NCBI GenBank assembly: GCA_964631235.1
Contig: CAZVZX010000005.1
Location: 62,001 to 126,000 of the forward strand
Direction of reading: 5' to 3'
Origin: JARKPK01 sp964631235
Lineage (GTDB): Bacteria; Planctomycetota; Planctomycetia; Pirellulales; Thermoguttaceae
Length of the DNA: 64,000 nt
This document shows, in pieces, positions 39,411 to 48,620 of this stretch. Below the pieces are notes generated by a model, which made no database searches, was not told the DNA's origin, and was given only the letters and a program-made list of their open reading frames with translations. The position numbers were made by a program, and so were the translations under genes. Position 1 is the first letter of the stretch. Every line of letters starts with the position of its first letter.

Positions 39411-39833
39411 TCAATGCTTCTTCTTATTTTTGTTGTGCTTGGCGGCCTGCACTTTTTGCTGGTGTTTCTTCGCCTGTTCTCTGGCCCGTTGCTCCGCCTC
39501 TTTCATGCGCTTGATCATCTCCGGATCGGGAGTGGCAAGAATCCGCTCCATTTCTTGCTTGATTTCAGCCTTGAGCTTGGTGATTTCGCGGGCCAGGGGA
39601 ATTCGCTCGCGCTCCTCGGTGGCACTCTCGTATTTCTTGATGGCGGAGCGCAACGGGGGCTCGTACCGCTGCTTCAACTTGCGCAATTGCTCCTGCTGGT
39701 CCGACCGCAACCGAACACCCGCCGGCGGATCGAATACGCCCGCCATCAGGTCGGGCTTGTCGGCAGCCTGCACGGCACCAATAAACCACACCAACAGTCC
39801 CACACCCGCGCCTGCACACAAAGTGCGAACCAT
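39411..39833 (-). CDS. Exported Lys-rich coiled-coil protein of unknown function
   Basis: The 140-residue protein begins with a signal peptide (MVRTLCAGAGVGLLVWFIGA, cleavage near AQAA/DKPD). The mature part has a helical segment with heptad-like LRKLKQRYEPPLRSAIKKYE and ITKLKAEIKQEMERILATPD, ending in a run of Lys/Gln/Asn/His residues (NKNKKKH). It resembles the small LTxxQ-type or Spy-like exported helical proteins in length and pattern, but I cannot assign a family. The spacer before it (39834-40072) shows nothing. Confidence 0.7.
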   Translation of the reverse strand: MVRTLCAGAGVGLLVWFIGAVQAADKPDLMAGVFDPPAGVRLRSDQQEQLRKLKQRYEPPLRSAIKKYESATEERERIPLAREITKLKAEIKQEMERILATPDPEMIKRMKEAEQRAREQAKKHQQKVQAAKHNKNKKKH

Positions 39834-40072
39834 GGCAAATCCTCCCGAACGACACAGTCCCCGCCGCGGCGACCATCGCCGAATTGTCTAACGCTCAGTA
39901 TAACGCGATTCAGTGGAGTTCGGCACGCGATCGCCACAAAATCCCAACTGAACGGCCAGCCGACGACCACCGATTGACGCCAATGATCGCAAAGAGGCCC
40001 GCACTCGCCCATTTCAGGCTAGTCGGTTGCGCACCGCGTTGACCGTGCTCCGGGCAGCGGTCTATCGAAATA

Positions 40073-40207
40073 CTACTTGCCCGGAATCGCCTGGGTGTTA
40101 GCACACCGCTTGCACCGAGTGCGCTGCGAATTAAGCTTGGCACCGCACTTGTTGCAGCGACGATCCTTCCGGGCTTTGACGACTTTCGTGCGAGGACGAG
40201 TACGCAT
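40073..40207 (-). CDS. 44-residue zinc-ribbon protein, L40e-like
   Basis: A very basic short protein (MRTRPRTKVVKARKDRRCNK) with two Cys pairs, CNKC and CKRC, spaced as a small zinc ribbon, ending TQAIPGK. The spacing and the position of basic residues recall eukaryotic/archaeal ribosomal protein L40e, which has the same C-x2-C and C-x3/4-C arrangement near the C-terminus. The ATG at 40207 gives the compact form; upstream in-frame codons (to 40303) are unlikely. It lies 165 bp downstream of tRNA-Pro on the same strand, which also suggests a translation-related role, but this is inference. Confidence 0.6.
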   Translation of the reverse strand: MRTRPRTKVVKARKDRRCNKCGAKLNSQRTRCKRCANTQAIPGK

Positions 40208-40371
40208 CCGACCCTGCCTTCTTTCTGATGAACGTGTTTTTGTGGAAACTACGGCGTCGCGATCACCTGGAGACGAGTGATCGCTCCGAACTGCAAACGA
40301 CACCAGCCTGCGTTCCGGCCAAACCCTCGGCCGCCTTGGTTTTCGACCCTAAACTAGCTTGTTCGGAACAA

Positions 40372-40446
40372 TCGGGGCGGGGAGATTTGAACTCCCGACT
40401 TCCTGCTCCCAAAGCAGGCGCGCTAGCCAGACTGCGCCACGCCCCG
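40372..40446 (-). tRNA. tRNA-Pro(UGG)
   Basis: Read on the minus strand, the acceptor stem CGGGGCG pairs fully with CGCCCCG, followed by discriminator A; no CCA is encoded. The anticodon arm is CCTGC TTTGGGA GCAGG with anticodon TGG (reads CCA and, by wobble, CCG). The T-arm is GGGAG TTCAAAT CTCCC. C1-G72 is the identity pair typical of bacterial tRNA-Pro. Confidence 0.97.
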
Positions 40447-40664
40447 CCGCGAGCCTTGGTGGCCGAGCGGGCCGCAATGGTGCGGGCCAAACAGGTGCCG
40501 CCAACGCCGGCAATACGGACGAAAGCGCGCTTCCGCCCGCATTTGCATAGAGAATAATAGTTTAGCGTTGCCCCGTCCTCACTGCAACGGCCACCGGTTC
40601 GGGGGGCGTAAGGCGGCCGTCACCGCATCGGCGCTGTGTGCTTGGACAATTCAAGCCGGACAAT

Positions 40665-41642
40665 TCAACCGGTCAGCAATTGGGCGGCCAGCCCAAAGTA
40701 GATCGTCAGCGTTGCCAAGTCGGTCAGCGCCAGGGCGATTGGGCCCGAGGCCACTCGCGGGTCGCGCTGCAACGACCAGAGAATGGCAGGGACGGCAATG
40801 CCCAACATCGCTGCCACCGCAACGGCCGCCGCGATTCCGACCGCCACTGTGGCTGCCACCGCGGGCGCACCAAGCCACAGCCAAGCAACTCCTCCGACAA
40901 TTACCCCCGCCCCGATTCCCAGCAGCAGTCCGACCGGAGCCTCGGCAACCAACTCGCCGAACCACCGACGCCAGTTGCTGCGCGTGCCGTGATGCGATTG
41001 AAGTGTGAGCGTCAGCGTTTGAATGCTCACGCTTTCGGCCAAGGCGAGGACGACGGGAATGAACAGCGCCAGCGTGATTACTTCGGCTAGCACCCATTCA
41101 AACCGCCGCGAAAGAATGGCGCACAGCAGCCCGCCGCCAATGTTGCACAGCAACCACGGAAAGCGAAAGCGAACAACTTGCGGCACCGAGGCCTTGCGTA
41201 TTTTGGCCAGCCGCACGCCGATCAACTGAAAGACATCGTCGTTGATCTCGCGATCGCCTAATTGAAGCAATTCGTCGGTGTAATGCTCAACGTCGATCAC
41301 GCCCATCATGCGCCCATCGCCATCGACCACCGGAAAGGCCAGCAGGCGATGCAACACAAACAGATCGCACACGTCCAAGAGCGTTGCGTCCGGCGGGACG
41401 GAGATCACCCGTTTGACCATCAGTTCATTCAATCGGGCCTCGGGCGGACTGAGCAGCAACGCGCGAGTCGGAATCACTCCGTGCAGCCGGCCGTCGGCGT
41501 CGAGCACGTAGAAATACACGATCCGGCCGCCTACGGAGCTTTGTCGAATCGCGTCGAGCGCTTCGGCAACCGTTTGATCGACGCGCAGCCGAGCGAAATC
41601 GGTTCGCATGTGCGCGGTCACCGGATCGTTGAGGCGGTCCAT
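40665..41642 (-). CDS. MgtE-type magnesium transporter without the N-terminal domain
   Basis: A Mg2+ channel/transporter of the cytoplasmic membrane. The 325-residue protein (ATG 41642; GTG 41651 also in frame) starts with a CBS pair (MVKRVISVPPDATLLDVCDL and AFPVVDGDGRMMGVIDVEHY), then a five-helix pore domain of about 165 residues. The pore includes RRFEWVLAEVITLALFIPVV and RDPRVASGPIALALTDLATL, which corresponds to the signature around the Mg2+ site (D-x-x-V/A-S-G-P). The usual superhelical N-domain (about 130 residues), which works as a Mg2+ sensor with CBS, is absent. Planctomycetes and others have such short forms; gating should rest on CBS alone. No M-box riboswitch was seen. Confidence 0.87.
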   Translation of the reverse strand: MDRLNDPVTAHMRTDFARLRVDQTVAEALDAIRQSSVGGRIVYFYVLDADGRLHGVIPTRALLLSPPEARLNELMVKRVISVPPDATLLDVCDLFVLHRLLAFPVVDGDGRMMGVIDVEHYTDELLQLGDREINDDVFQLIGVRLAKIRKASVPQVVRFRFPWLLCNIGGGLLCAILSRRFEWVLAEVITLALFIPVVLALAESVSIQTLTLTLQSHHGTRSNWRRWFGELVAEAPVGLLLGIGAGVIVGGVAWLWLGAPAVAATVAVGIAAAVAVAAMLGIAVPAILWSLQRDPRVASGPIALALTDLATLTIYFGLAAQLLTG

Positions 41643-41819
41643 TCTCTTCACCCCGAATTACTCGATCCATGCCGCCAAGGCTCGGCGGACAAACTCGAAA
41701 ATCACTCGACAGCGGCAAGACACCGAAATCTCTACGCGTGCGGGCAACCGCAACACAGCCGGCCGCCTCCGGCCGCCGTCGGGCGCCGCTTCCCCCGAAA
41801 CGCGAGAGAACGCCGCCCG

Positions 41820-41868
41820 AAAAAACGATGCGCCGGCGGGCCAACACTGTTGCCGTTCCGCCGGCGCA
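41820..41868 (-). terminator. Rho-independent terminator of eno
   Basis: On the minus strand, TGCGCCGGCGG and CCGCCGGCGCA pair perfectly (11 bp) around an 18-nt loop with further pairing, followed by CG and a run of six T. It begins 90 bp after the eno stop. The rest of the 315-bp spacer between mgtE and eno shows nothing. Confidence 0.8.
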
Positions 41869-41957
41869 AAGATCAAGCCGTGTTCAAGCCGCCCATCTCA
41901 GCAGCGCACCGCCAAGTCGGTTCAGTGCGAGGCCGATGGGCCGCGTATCGGGCAGGC

Positions 41958-43247
41958 CTATTTCTTGTTTTTGGCGACAAGCAACCGGCCGCCGTACACC
42001 GCCGCCTCGCCCAAAATCTCTTCGATGCGGATCAACTGATTGTACTTAGCCATGCGATCGGTGCGCGAGGCCGAGCCGGTTTTGATCTGTCCGGTGTTCA
42101 GGGCAACCGCCAAGTCGGCGATCGTCGAATCTTCCGTTTCGCCGCTGCGATGGCTGGTGACCGAGGTGTAGCCGTTCCGACGGGCCAGTTCGATCGCCTC
42201 GATCGTTTCGGTGATCGTTCCGATCTGATTGACCTTGATGAGGATGCTGTTGGCCACCCCCTGCTCGATCCCTTGCTGCAAGCGCGCGGTGTTGGTAACA
42301 AACAAGTCGTCGCCGACCAATTGAATCTTGCCGCCCAGCCGTTTCGAGATCAACTTCCAGCCGTCCCAATCGTCTTCCGACAAACCGTCTTCGAGCGAGA
42401 AGATCGGGTATTTTGCCGACCACTGCTCGTAGATGTCGATCAACGCGGCAGCGCTCAGCTTCTTGCCGTCGAAGGTGTAGCTGTTCGAATCCTTGTCGTA
42501 CAGTTCGCTGGCGGCAACGTCGATCGCGATGAAGACCTGCTCTCCCAAAGCGTACCCGGCCTTGCCGACCGCCTCGACGATCAAATCCAGCGCCTCTTGG
42601 TTCTGCTTCAGATCGGGGGCAAAGCCGCCCTCGTCGCCGACGTTGGTCGCCAGCTTCTTCGACTTGAGCACCTTCTTTAGGCTATGGAAGACCTCGCAGC
42701 CGCAGCGAATCGCGTCGGCGAAGCAATCGAACCCCAGCGGCATAATCATGAATTCTTGAACGTCAACGGCGTTGTCCGCGTGTTTGCCGCCGTTGAGAAT
42801 GTTCATCATCGGCGCCGGCAAGGTTCGGCCCGCCACACCACCCAAGTAGCGGAACAGCGGCAAACCGCAGTAGTCGGCCGCGGCGCGAGCCGCCGCCATC
42901 GAAACGCCCAAAATCGCATTGGCCCCCAGGTTTTTCTTGTTCGGCGATCCGTCAAGTTCGATCATCCGCTTGTCGAGGGCGACTTGATCGAGCGCGTCCA
43001 TACCGCAAAGCTCGTCGGCCAGTTTCGAATTGACATTCTCCACCGCCTTGAGGACGCCTTGGCCGTTGAACTTTTTCGGATCGCCATCGCGGAGTTCGAC
43101 CGCCTCGTGAACGCCGGTGCTGGCGCCGCTGGGCACCGCGGCGCGTCCAAAGGAACCATCGGCCAACTCGACATCCACTTCCACCGTCGGGTTGCCGCGG
43201 CTGTCGATGATCTGCCGGGCCCGAATGTCAACAATGGTTGAACTCAT
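41958..43247 (-). CDS. eno: Enolase
   Basis: Interconverts 2-phosphoglycerate and phosphoenolpyruvate. The product is 429 residues from the ATG at 43247, preceded by GGAAGAAC. Family motifs are intact: IDSRGNPTVEVDVEL, VPSGASTGVHEAVELRDGD (catalytic loop), MNILNGGKHADNAVD, LATNVGDEGGFAPDL (Mg and substrate), SLEDGLSEDDWDGW, QLVGDDLFVTN, ILIKVNQIGT (catalytic Lys) and TSHRSGETED. The open frame continues upstream to 43526 but that part is unlike enolase. Stand-alone gene with its own terminator. Confidence 0.98.
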   Translation of the reverse strand: MSSTIVDIRARQIIDSRGNPTVEVDVELADGSFGRAAVPSGASTGVHEAVELRDGDPKKFNGQGVLKAVENVNSKLADELCGMDALDQVALDKRMIELDGSPNKKNLGANAILGVSMAAARAAADYCGLPLFRYLGGVAGRTLPAPMMNILNGGKHADNAVDVQEFMIMPLGFDCFADAIRCGCEVFHSLKKVLKSKKLATNVGDEGGFAPDLKQNQEALDLIVEAVGKAGYALGEQVFIAIDVAASELYDKDSNSYTFDGKKLSAAALIDIYEQWSAKYPIFSLEDGLSEDDWDGWKLISKRLGGKIQLVGDDLFVTNTARLQQGIEQGVANSILIKVNQIGTITETIEAIELARRNGYTSVTSHRSGETEDSTIADLAVALNTGQIKTGSASRTDRMAKYNQLIRIEEILGEAAVYGGRLLVAKNKK

Positions 43248-43656
43248 AGCGTGTTCTTCCTTATCGAACAATGGTTTATTACAGACTCCGATCCGGTTTG
43301 GCCCGGTAATCGGCGCCATGCGGAGAAAGCCCAGCCTCGGCGACTGGTCGAACCGCCAACAAAACGTCCAGCTATTGTGAACGATCAGTGTCGGCTTGAC
43401 CAGCGGGGGATCTCGCTCATCGGCGACAACCGCGCGAACGCAGAGCAGGGACAAAGCCGCTCGCCGAATCGGCAAACAACCTACGGAACTACGGGACGGT
43501 CGATTGGGCCCCCCGACCGCGCCCACCGCTTTCCGTTCTCCGTGGTTTCATTTAGCATAATGGTTTGATCCCGAATGGGTTTTCGGAGCGGAGCAGTCGC
43601 ATCGGCGCGATCGGTCGTTTGATGCGCCCGAGAGGATTTTCGCTGAAACAGCGTCT

Positions 43657-44640
43657 TTGGGGATTGATCGTGCGATGAGTTCTACTGCCGAGTCGAGCCG
43701 CGCACCCGTGCAGCCGTTGCCGCCGAACTTTGTCGGCGTGCAGCCCGGCGGCGGGGCGTGCTATCGAATAGAGATGCTGTGGGGCCGGTGGCGCCGGTGG
43801 TGGCTCAAGCGGTTTCGGCCCGGCTATGTGGCGCGCATGCAGCGCAAGCGCATCGGCAGCACCGACGGCGCGCCGCACGACGTGCTCGATCCGCGCGATC
43901 TGAAGTATTGCCGCAATCTCTGCACCTGCGATTGGTTACCCGAAGACGACCCGTTCGCGTGGCGCGGGCGGTTGCCTGTGGCCCGTTGGGGATGGGCCGA
44001 ACTGCAACTGTTCGGCTGGCCATTGGCGTTGGCCACCGCACTGGCGGCGTGGTGGTTCTGGCCGCTGGCAATCGTGCCGGCGGTTCTGCTCGGGTTGGTG
44101 GTGTTTTTCTTCCGAGATCCCCCGCGACGGGTGCCGGCCGAGCCCGGGCTGATCGTTTCGCCCGCCGACGGCCGCGTGGTCGAAATTACGCGATTGCCGC
44201 ACGATCCGTTTATCGACGGCCCGGCGGTGCGGATTGGCATATTCCTTTCAATCTTTAACGTGCATATCAATCGTTCGCCGGCGAAGGCCAAGGTGATCGA
44301 GCTTCGGTATCATCCGGGCGAGTTCCGCAACGCGCTTCGCGCCGACAGCGCCCAAGTGAACGAGAATACCTGGATCGGCCTGGAGGAAGACGAGCCGCCG
44401 CATCGGCGAATGGTGGTGAGGCAGATTTCCGGGGCCATCGCCCGGCGGATCGTCTGCGCGCTGCGGCCGGGCGAAGTGGTGGATCGCGGCTTCAAGTTCG
44501 GAATGATCAAATTAGGCTCGCGGACCGAATTGATTCTGGCCGATCGCGACGATTTGCAGATTGATGTTCAACTCGGAAATCGCGTTCAGGCGGGCAGTAC
44601 GGTGATGGCCCGCTATCCCGCGGCGGCGAAGAACGAATAA
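43657..44640 (+). CDS. psd: Phosphatidylserine decarboxylase, short pyruvoyl type
   Basis: Psd decarboxylates phosphatidylserine to phosphatidylethanolamine at the membrane. The 327-residue protein has a hydrophobic segment (LQLFGWPLALATALAAWWFW and following, about 110-150), then the core: IVSPADGRVVEITRL, FLSIFNVHINRSPAKAKV and the processing site FGMIKLGSRTELIL, where autocleavage between Gly and Ser makes the pyruvoyl group. The start is uncertain: an ATG at 43675 (MSSTAES) is the natural second choice. It is followed by pssA, which makes its substrate, so the pair forms a phosphatidylethanolamine operon. Confidence 0.93.
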   Translation: MGIDRAMSSTAESSRAPVQPLPPNFVGVQPGGGACYRIEMLWGRWRRWWLKRFRPGYVARMQRKRIGSTDGAPHDVLDPRDLKYCRNLCTCDWLPEDDPFAWRGRLPVARWGWAELQLFGWPLALATALAAWWFWPLAIVPAVLLGLVVFFFRDPPRRVPAEPGLIVSPADGRVVEITRLPHDPFIDGPAVRIGIFLSIFNVHINRSPAKAKVIELRYHPGEFRNALRADSAQVNENTWIGLEEDEPPHRRMVVRQISGAIARRIVCALRPGEVVDRGFKFGMIKLGSRTELILADRDDLQIDVQLGNRVQAGSTVMARYPAAAKNE

Positions 44641-44731
44641 GAACCGCGAAAAACCGGGGCGGTTCAAACCGGAACCGCACGCCAGAAGGCTGCTTCGCGG
44701 GCGGCCGCTTTCGCAATTGAGTGGAACTATT
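44639..44731 (-). repeat. Dispersed 95-bp intergenic repeat, copy I, inside psd-pssA
   Basis: Plus-strand order: AAGAACCGCGAAAAACCGGG, GGTTCAAACCGG, CCGCACGCCAGAAGG, GGCGGCCGCTTTCGCAATTG, AGTGGAACTATTT. The tail starts at the psd stop codon; the head faces pssA 100 bp away. Confidence 0.8.
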
Positions 44732-44833
44732 TGATCTCGGACGATTCGTTGGGACGACGGTTGTCGGCTCGCCGGCAGCCTGAAGACGGTTGGAGAACGG
44801 CAAAGAATATTCTTGGGGCACGTGGACGCGCAG

Positions 44834-45658
44834 ATGAAGCCGCTTCGAACGATCGCCGTTTTTCCGACCTTGTTGACCTTGGGCAACTTGGTATGCGGAT
44901 TCTTCGCAATCGTTGTGGCGGCGCGAATCGGCAAGCCCGAACTCGGCACGGTGCCGCAAATCAACGCCGCCGACCTGTACAACGCGGCGCTAAGCGGATG
45001 GCTGATCTTTCTCGCGATGGTGTTCGACGGCTTGGACGGGTATGTCGCCCGGCTCTCGCGCACCAGCAGCGACTTCGGCGCCCAATTAGACAGCCTGTGC
45101 GACTGCGTGACATTCGGTGTGGCGCCGGCCTTCCTCCTGGTGAAGATGTGCCCTCGGTTTACCGCATTCCACAGCCCGGCGGTGTGGATCATTGCCGCCT
45201 CGTACGCGGCATGCGCGGCCCTGCGGTTGGCGCGGTTCAACGTGGAGACGAGCGACGAAGACGAGCACCTGCGTTTCAACGGGCTGCCTAGCCCGGCCGG
45301 CGCCGCGGCTCTGGCGAGTTTCGCCATCATGCAACACGCGATGTACGAAGGCACCCGCCCCCTGGCATGTGCGGAAACCATTGACGTGATCCTTCAAAAC
45401 GCGCTGCCGTTTTTCGCGGTGATTGTTGCCCTGCTGATGGTGTCGCGAATACCGTACCCGCACGTGGTCAATCAGGTTTTTCGCGGGCAGCGTAGTTTCG
45501 CCCATGTGGTTGCCGTGCTGTTCTCGCTGGTGGCCGCGATGGTGATGCGCGGCTACGCTCTGCCCATTGTGACAACGGCATTCGTGTTGTATGGTCCGTT
45601 GCATTGGGCGTATTTGCATCTGATACGTCGAAAGAAGGTGGAGGAGTCGATCTTCTGA
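44834..45658 (+). CDS. pssA: CDP-diacylglycerol--serine O-phosphatidyltransferase
   Basis: PssA makes phosphatidylserine from CDP-diacylglycerol and serine. From ATG 44834 the protein is 274 residues with about eight membrane helices. The CDP-alcohol phosphotransferase motif appears as FDGLDGYVARLSRTSSDFGA followed by QLDSLCD (D-G-x2-A-R-x8-G-x3-D-x3-D), near residues 60-90. Starts at TTG 44813 and GTG 44822 are also in frame and cannot be excluded. With psd upstream (about 190 bp away, with a dispersed repeat between) it forms the two steps from CDP-DAG to phosphatidylethanolamine. Confidence 0.92.
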   Translation: MKPLRTIAVFPTLLTLGNLVCGFFAIVVAARIGKPELGTVPQINAADLYNAALSGWLIFLAMVFDGLDGYVARLSRTSSDFGAQLDSLCDCVTFGVAPAFLLVKMCPRFTAFHSPAVWIIAASYAACAALRLARFNVETSDEDEHLRFNGLPSPAGAAALASFAIMQHAMYEGTRPLACAETIDVILQNALPFFAVIVALLMVSRIPYPHVVNQVFRGQRSFAHVVAVLFSLVAAMVMRGYALPIVTTAFVLYGPLHWAYLHLIRRKKVEESIF

Positions 45659-45743
45659 GCGTATCGGCTTCTCAGCGTATCGGGCCGGCGCGTTGGTCCA
45701 ATAGTGTGTTGGTCGAGAAAGCGGCATGGGAGAAATTCAATCG

Positions 45744-46343
45744 ATGTTTTCCGGCATTGTCGAAGCATTGGGAACGGTGGCCGAAATCAAACAGGAGCCG
45801 CCCGGTTGTCGTCTGATCATCCGCGAGCCGAAGATCGCGGCGGAAACAGCGGTGGCCGACAGCATTTCGGTCAACGGCTGCTGTCTGACCGTGGTTGAAG
45901 TGGCGGGCGATACGTTCGCCTTCCAGGCGGGGCCGGAAACGTTGGCCCGCACCAACCTGGGCAAGCTGGCGGCCGGCAGCCCGGTGAACCTTGAGCGGGC
46001 GCTCGCCGTGGGCGGGCGACTCGGCGGGCATTTCGTCAGCGGGCATATCGACGGCGTCGGCGAGGTCATCCGTCGCGACGATCACGGCGACTGGTCGTTC
46101 TTCTGGTTTTCGGTGTCCAAGGCGCTGGCCCGGCAAATGGCTCCCAAAGGATCGATTGCCGTGGACGGGGTGAGCTTGACCATCGTCGATAGCGAGCCCG
46201 ACCGCTTCAGTGTGGCGCTGATCCCATATACCTTGGCCGTTACCACGCTGGGAAGCCGGCAAGTCGGCGATCAGGTGAATCTGGAAACCGACATTCTGGC
46301 CAAGTACGTTCAGCGGCTGTTCGAGTCGCAGCACTGGAAGTAG
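45744..46343 (+). CDS. ribE: Riboflavin synthase alpha chain
   Basis: Dismutates two 6,7-dimethyl-8-ribityllumazine molecules to riboflavin. The product is 199 residues from ATG 45744 (MFSGIVEALG), which has GGGAGAA upstream; a shorter distance upstream ATG at 45726 is in frame but weaker. The two homologous beta-barrel halves each show the lumazine-binding pattern: NGCCLTVVEV / LARTNLGKL in the first half, and HFVSGHIDGVGEV / VDGVSLTIVD in the second. No FMN riboswitch (RFN element) was seen upstream, and other rib genes are elsewhere. Confidence 0.96.
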   Translation: MFSGIVEALGTVAEIKQEPPGCRLIIREPKIAAETAVADSISVNGCCLTVVEVAGDTFAFQAGPETLARTNLGKLAAGSPVNLERALAVGGRLGGHFVSGHIDGVGEVIRRDDHGDWSFFWFSVSKALARQMAPKGSIAVDGVSLTIVDSEPDRFSVALIPYTLAVTTLGSRQVGDQVNLETDILAKYVQRLFESQHWK

Positions 46344-46428
46344 ATGTCGCAGACAGACCTATTGGCTCGCAACGAGTGATAATCAATCGCGGCGGCAAGC
46401 ACGATCGAGGAAGACGGGGAACGCAGCC

Positions 46429-47409
46429 ATGCCCGAACTGATGCAGCGATGCGCTGTCTGTCGGAGCTTGCTCGACGAAGAGGACCTGTTCTGCCCGAAT
46501 TGCGGCACCGAAGCGCCGCCGCACGCCGAGGCGCCCGCGGCCACGGCGGCGGTGTCGCGCACCGCAACGTACAACTTCCAGTGCGTCGGGTGCGGCGCGT
46601 CGATGAGCTACGACGCCAAGGCCCAAGCGCTGCGATGCCCGTTTTGCGGGTCTGTCGAATTGGAATCGCGGCCCGATGCGAAAATCCTTGCCCCGCAGCG
46701 CGTGGTGCCGTTCCGCGTCGGGCAAGAGGCGGCTATTTCCGCGATGCACGGCTATTTGCAGCGAGGGTTCTTTCGGCCCGGCGACTTGTCGCAGCAAGCG
46801 GCGGTGGTGAACATGCGGCCCGTCTATGTGCCCTATTGGGTGTTCACCGCCAAGACACACACGCATTGGACGGCCGACACGAATCAAACCCCGCCCGGCG
46901 CCCGCGGCGACTGGTATCCCCTGGCGGGCGAGCATCACGGAATGCATCAAGGGGTGTTGATCGGTGCCAGCGGCGCGCTAACGCCGGCAGAAACGGCAGG
47001 CTTGTGCCCCTTCGATCTTGGGCAAGGCGTTCCGCCGGACCAAGTGGATTTGGACAACATCACCGTCGAGCAGTTCTCCGTGCCGCGAAAGTATGCTCGG
47101 CCGTTGGCGGTCGGGGCGATCGAAGCGGCCGAGGCCGATGCCTGCCGACGAAAATACGTGCCCGGCTCGTGCCGCAATTTGCACGTCAACGTGCTGATTG
47201 ACGGAATGACCAGCGAGCCGGTGCTGTTGCCGGTTTGGATCATGGCCTATCGCTATCGCGATCGGGTGTTTCGATTCTTGGTCAACGGGCAGTCGGGCCG
47301 GGCCTTCGGGCAGAAGCCGATTTCGTGGTGGCGTGTTGCCTTGGCAGTGGGCATCGGCTTGGCTGTCGTCGCGGCGGCCGCGGCAATCGCCGCGTTGGCA
47401 ACATCGTAA
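46429..47409 (+). CDS. Zinc-ribbon membrane protein of unknown function
   Basis: The 326-residue protein has two zinc ribbons at the N-terminus: CAVCRSLLDEEDLFCPNCGT (residues 8-27) and a second with CVGC and CPFC (about 52-80). A middle domain of about 190 residues reads VVPFRVGQEAAISAMHGYLQ and VPYWVFTAKTHTHW; the DNA-J-like/TFIIB-like helical domain is not recognised. One C-terminal membrane segment (WRVALAVGIGLAVVAAAAAI) anchors it. It sits between ribE and ruvB, with the ruvB start 121 bp downstream. The pattern recalls zinc-ribbon proteins in membrane trafficking or secretion systems but no family can be named with confidence. Confidence 0.7.
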   Translation: MPELMQRCAVCRSLLDEEDLFCPNCGTEAPPHAEAPAATAAVSRTATYNFQCVGCGASMSYDAKAQALRCPFCGSVELESRPDAKILAPQRVVPFRVGQEAAISAMHGYLQRGFFRPGDLSQQAAVVNMRPVYVPYWVFTAKTHTHWTADTNQTPPGARGDWYPLAGEHHGMHQGVLIGASGALTPAETAGLCPFDLGQGVPPDQVDLDNITVEQFSVPRKYARPLAVGAIEAAEADACRRKYVPGSCRNLHVNVLIDGMTSEPVLLPVWIMAYRYRDRVFRFLVNGQSGRAFGQKPISWWRVALAVGIGLAVVAAAAAIAALATS

Positions 47410-47530
47410 GCGAGATCGTCAGCTAGGCGCCGTTGCGCCGGCTGCGACGGGGCGGCTTGCCTCGAGGAGTCGAGAAGAAACTCCCTCCGCCGCCGCAATC
47501 AGGGACGAAGCAATCAGGGAAAGGACGACG

Positions 47531-48568
47531 ATGGCACGCGAAGCGGTCATAAAAACTTGGTCGCAGGGCAACGAAGACGATCGCGACCTTCGCCCGCAAA
47601 GCATGCGCGAGATGGTCGGGCAGCGCGAAGTGTACGAGCGCTTGCAGATCGCCGTCGATGCAGCGGCAAAACGCGGGGAACCGCTGGGCCACATACTGCT
47701 CGACGGGCCGCCCGGACTGGGAAAAACCACCTTCGCCACCTGCATTCCGCGCGACCTGGGCGTGAGTTTCCAAATCGCCAGCGGGGCGGCGTTGGCCGCG
47801 CCGAAAGATGTCATTCCCTATTTGACCAACGCGGAGGAGCGGTCGATCCTCTTCATCGACGAAATCCATCGGTTACCAAAGGCGGTGGAAGAGTTCCTCT
47901 ATCCGGCGATGGAGGACTTTCGCATCGACCTGACCTTGGGCGAGGGGGTCAACGCGCGAACGATCAACATGCCGCTTCGCCCATTCACCCTGATCGGCGC
48001 CACGACGAGGACGGGCCTGCTCTCGGCACCCCTGCGAGATCGCTTCCAAATGCGCGAGCATTTAGACTTTTACACTGTAGCGGAGTTGGCCGAGATCGTC
48101 CGCCGCAACGCCGGCAAACTGCGAGTGGAGATCGAACCCCGTGCAGCCGAAGAGATTGCCGCGCGCAGCCGAGGAACTCCGCGGCTGGCCAACAATCGAT
48201 TGCGTTGGGTGCGCGATTACGCCCTGAGCCGCGCCGACGGACGGATCACCTACTCGGTGGCTTGCGATGCCTTGGCGATGCAAGGAATCGATCGTCTGGG
48301 GCTCGATCCGCAAGATCGCAAGTACCTGGAGACTATCGCGCGGGTGTTCGGCGGCGGTCCGGTCGGGGTCGAGGCGGTCGCCCACACGCTGAACATCGCG
48401 CCCGATACGCTGATCGACGAGGTTGAGCCTTTCCTGCTCCGCAGCGAACTGTTGATCCGCACCCCGCGGGGACGGCGGCTGACGGCCGCGGGCTTCGAGC
48501 AGTTGGGCCTATTGCCGCCCAATGAGCCTAGCGACGATCGGCCCGGGCAAGGAACCCTCTTTTCGTAG
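47531..48568 (+). CDS. ruvB: Holliday junction branch migration helicase RuvB
   Basis: RuvB is the AAA+ motor of the RuvAB complex that moves Holliday junctions. The product is 345 residues from ATG 47531 (MAREAVIKTWSQG). Walker A is ILLDGPPGLGKTTFATCI (about residues 55-72) and Walker B is LFIDEIHRLPK. Sensor 1 is LIGATTRTGLLSAPLRDRF, and RSRGTPRLANNRLRWVRDYA carries sensor 2. A winged-helix DNA-binding C-terminus ends QGTLFS. The codons upstream of 47531 up to 47333 are not part of the protein. No ruvA or ruvC lies next to it. Confidence 0.97.
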   Translation: MAREAVIKTWSQGNEDDRDLRPQSMREMVGQREVYERLQIAVDAAAKRGEPLGHILLDGPPGLGKTTFATCIPRDLGVSFQIASGAALAAPKDVIPYLTNAEERSILFIDEIHRLPKAVEEFLYPAMEDFRIDLTLGEGVNARTINMPLRPFTLIGATTRTGLLSAPLRDRFQMREHLDFYTVAELAEIVRRNAGKLRVEIEPRAAEEIAARSRGTPRLANNRLRWVRDYALSRADGRITYSVACDALAMQGIDRLGLDPQDRKYLETIARVFGGGPVGVEAVAHTLNIAPDTLIDEVEPFLLRSELLIRTPRGRRLTAAGFEQLGLLPPNEPSDDRPGQGTLFS

Positions 48569-48620
48569 CATCCCCGCTCTCTGAACACGCGCCGAAGCAG
48601 AAGCACGAGAAGACGCCAAA

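Noticed and set aside
43527..43560. A tail-only copy of the dispersed repeat before psd
   Set aside because: The match (TTTCCGTTCTCCGTGGTTT) is short and lacks head and centre.
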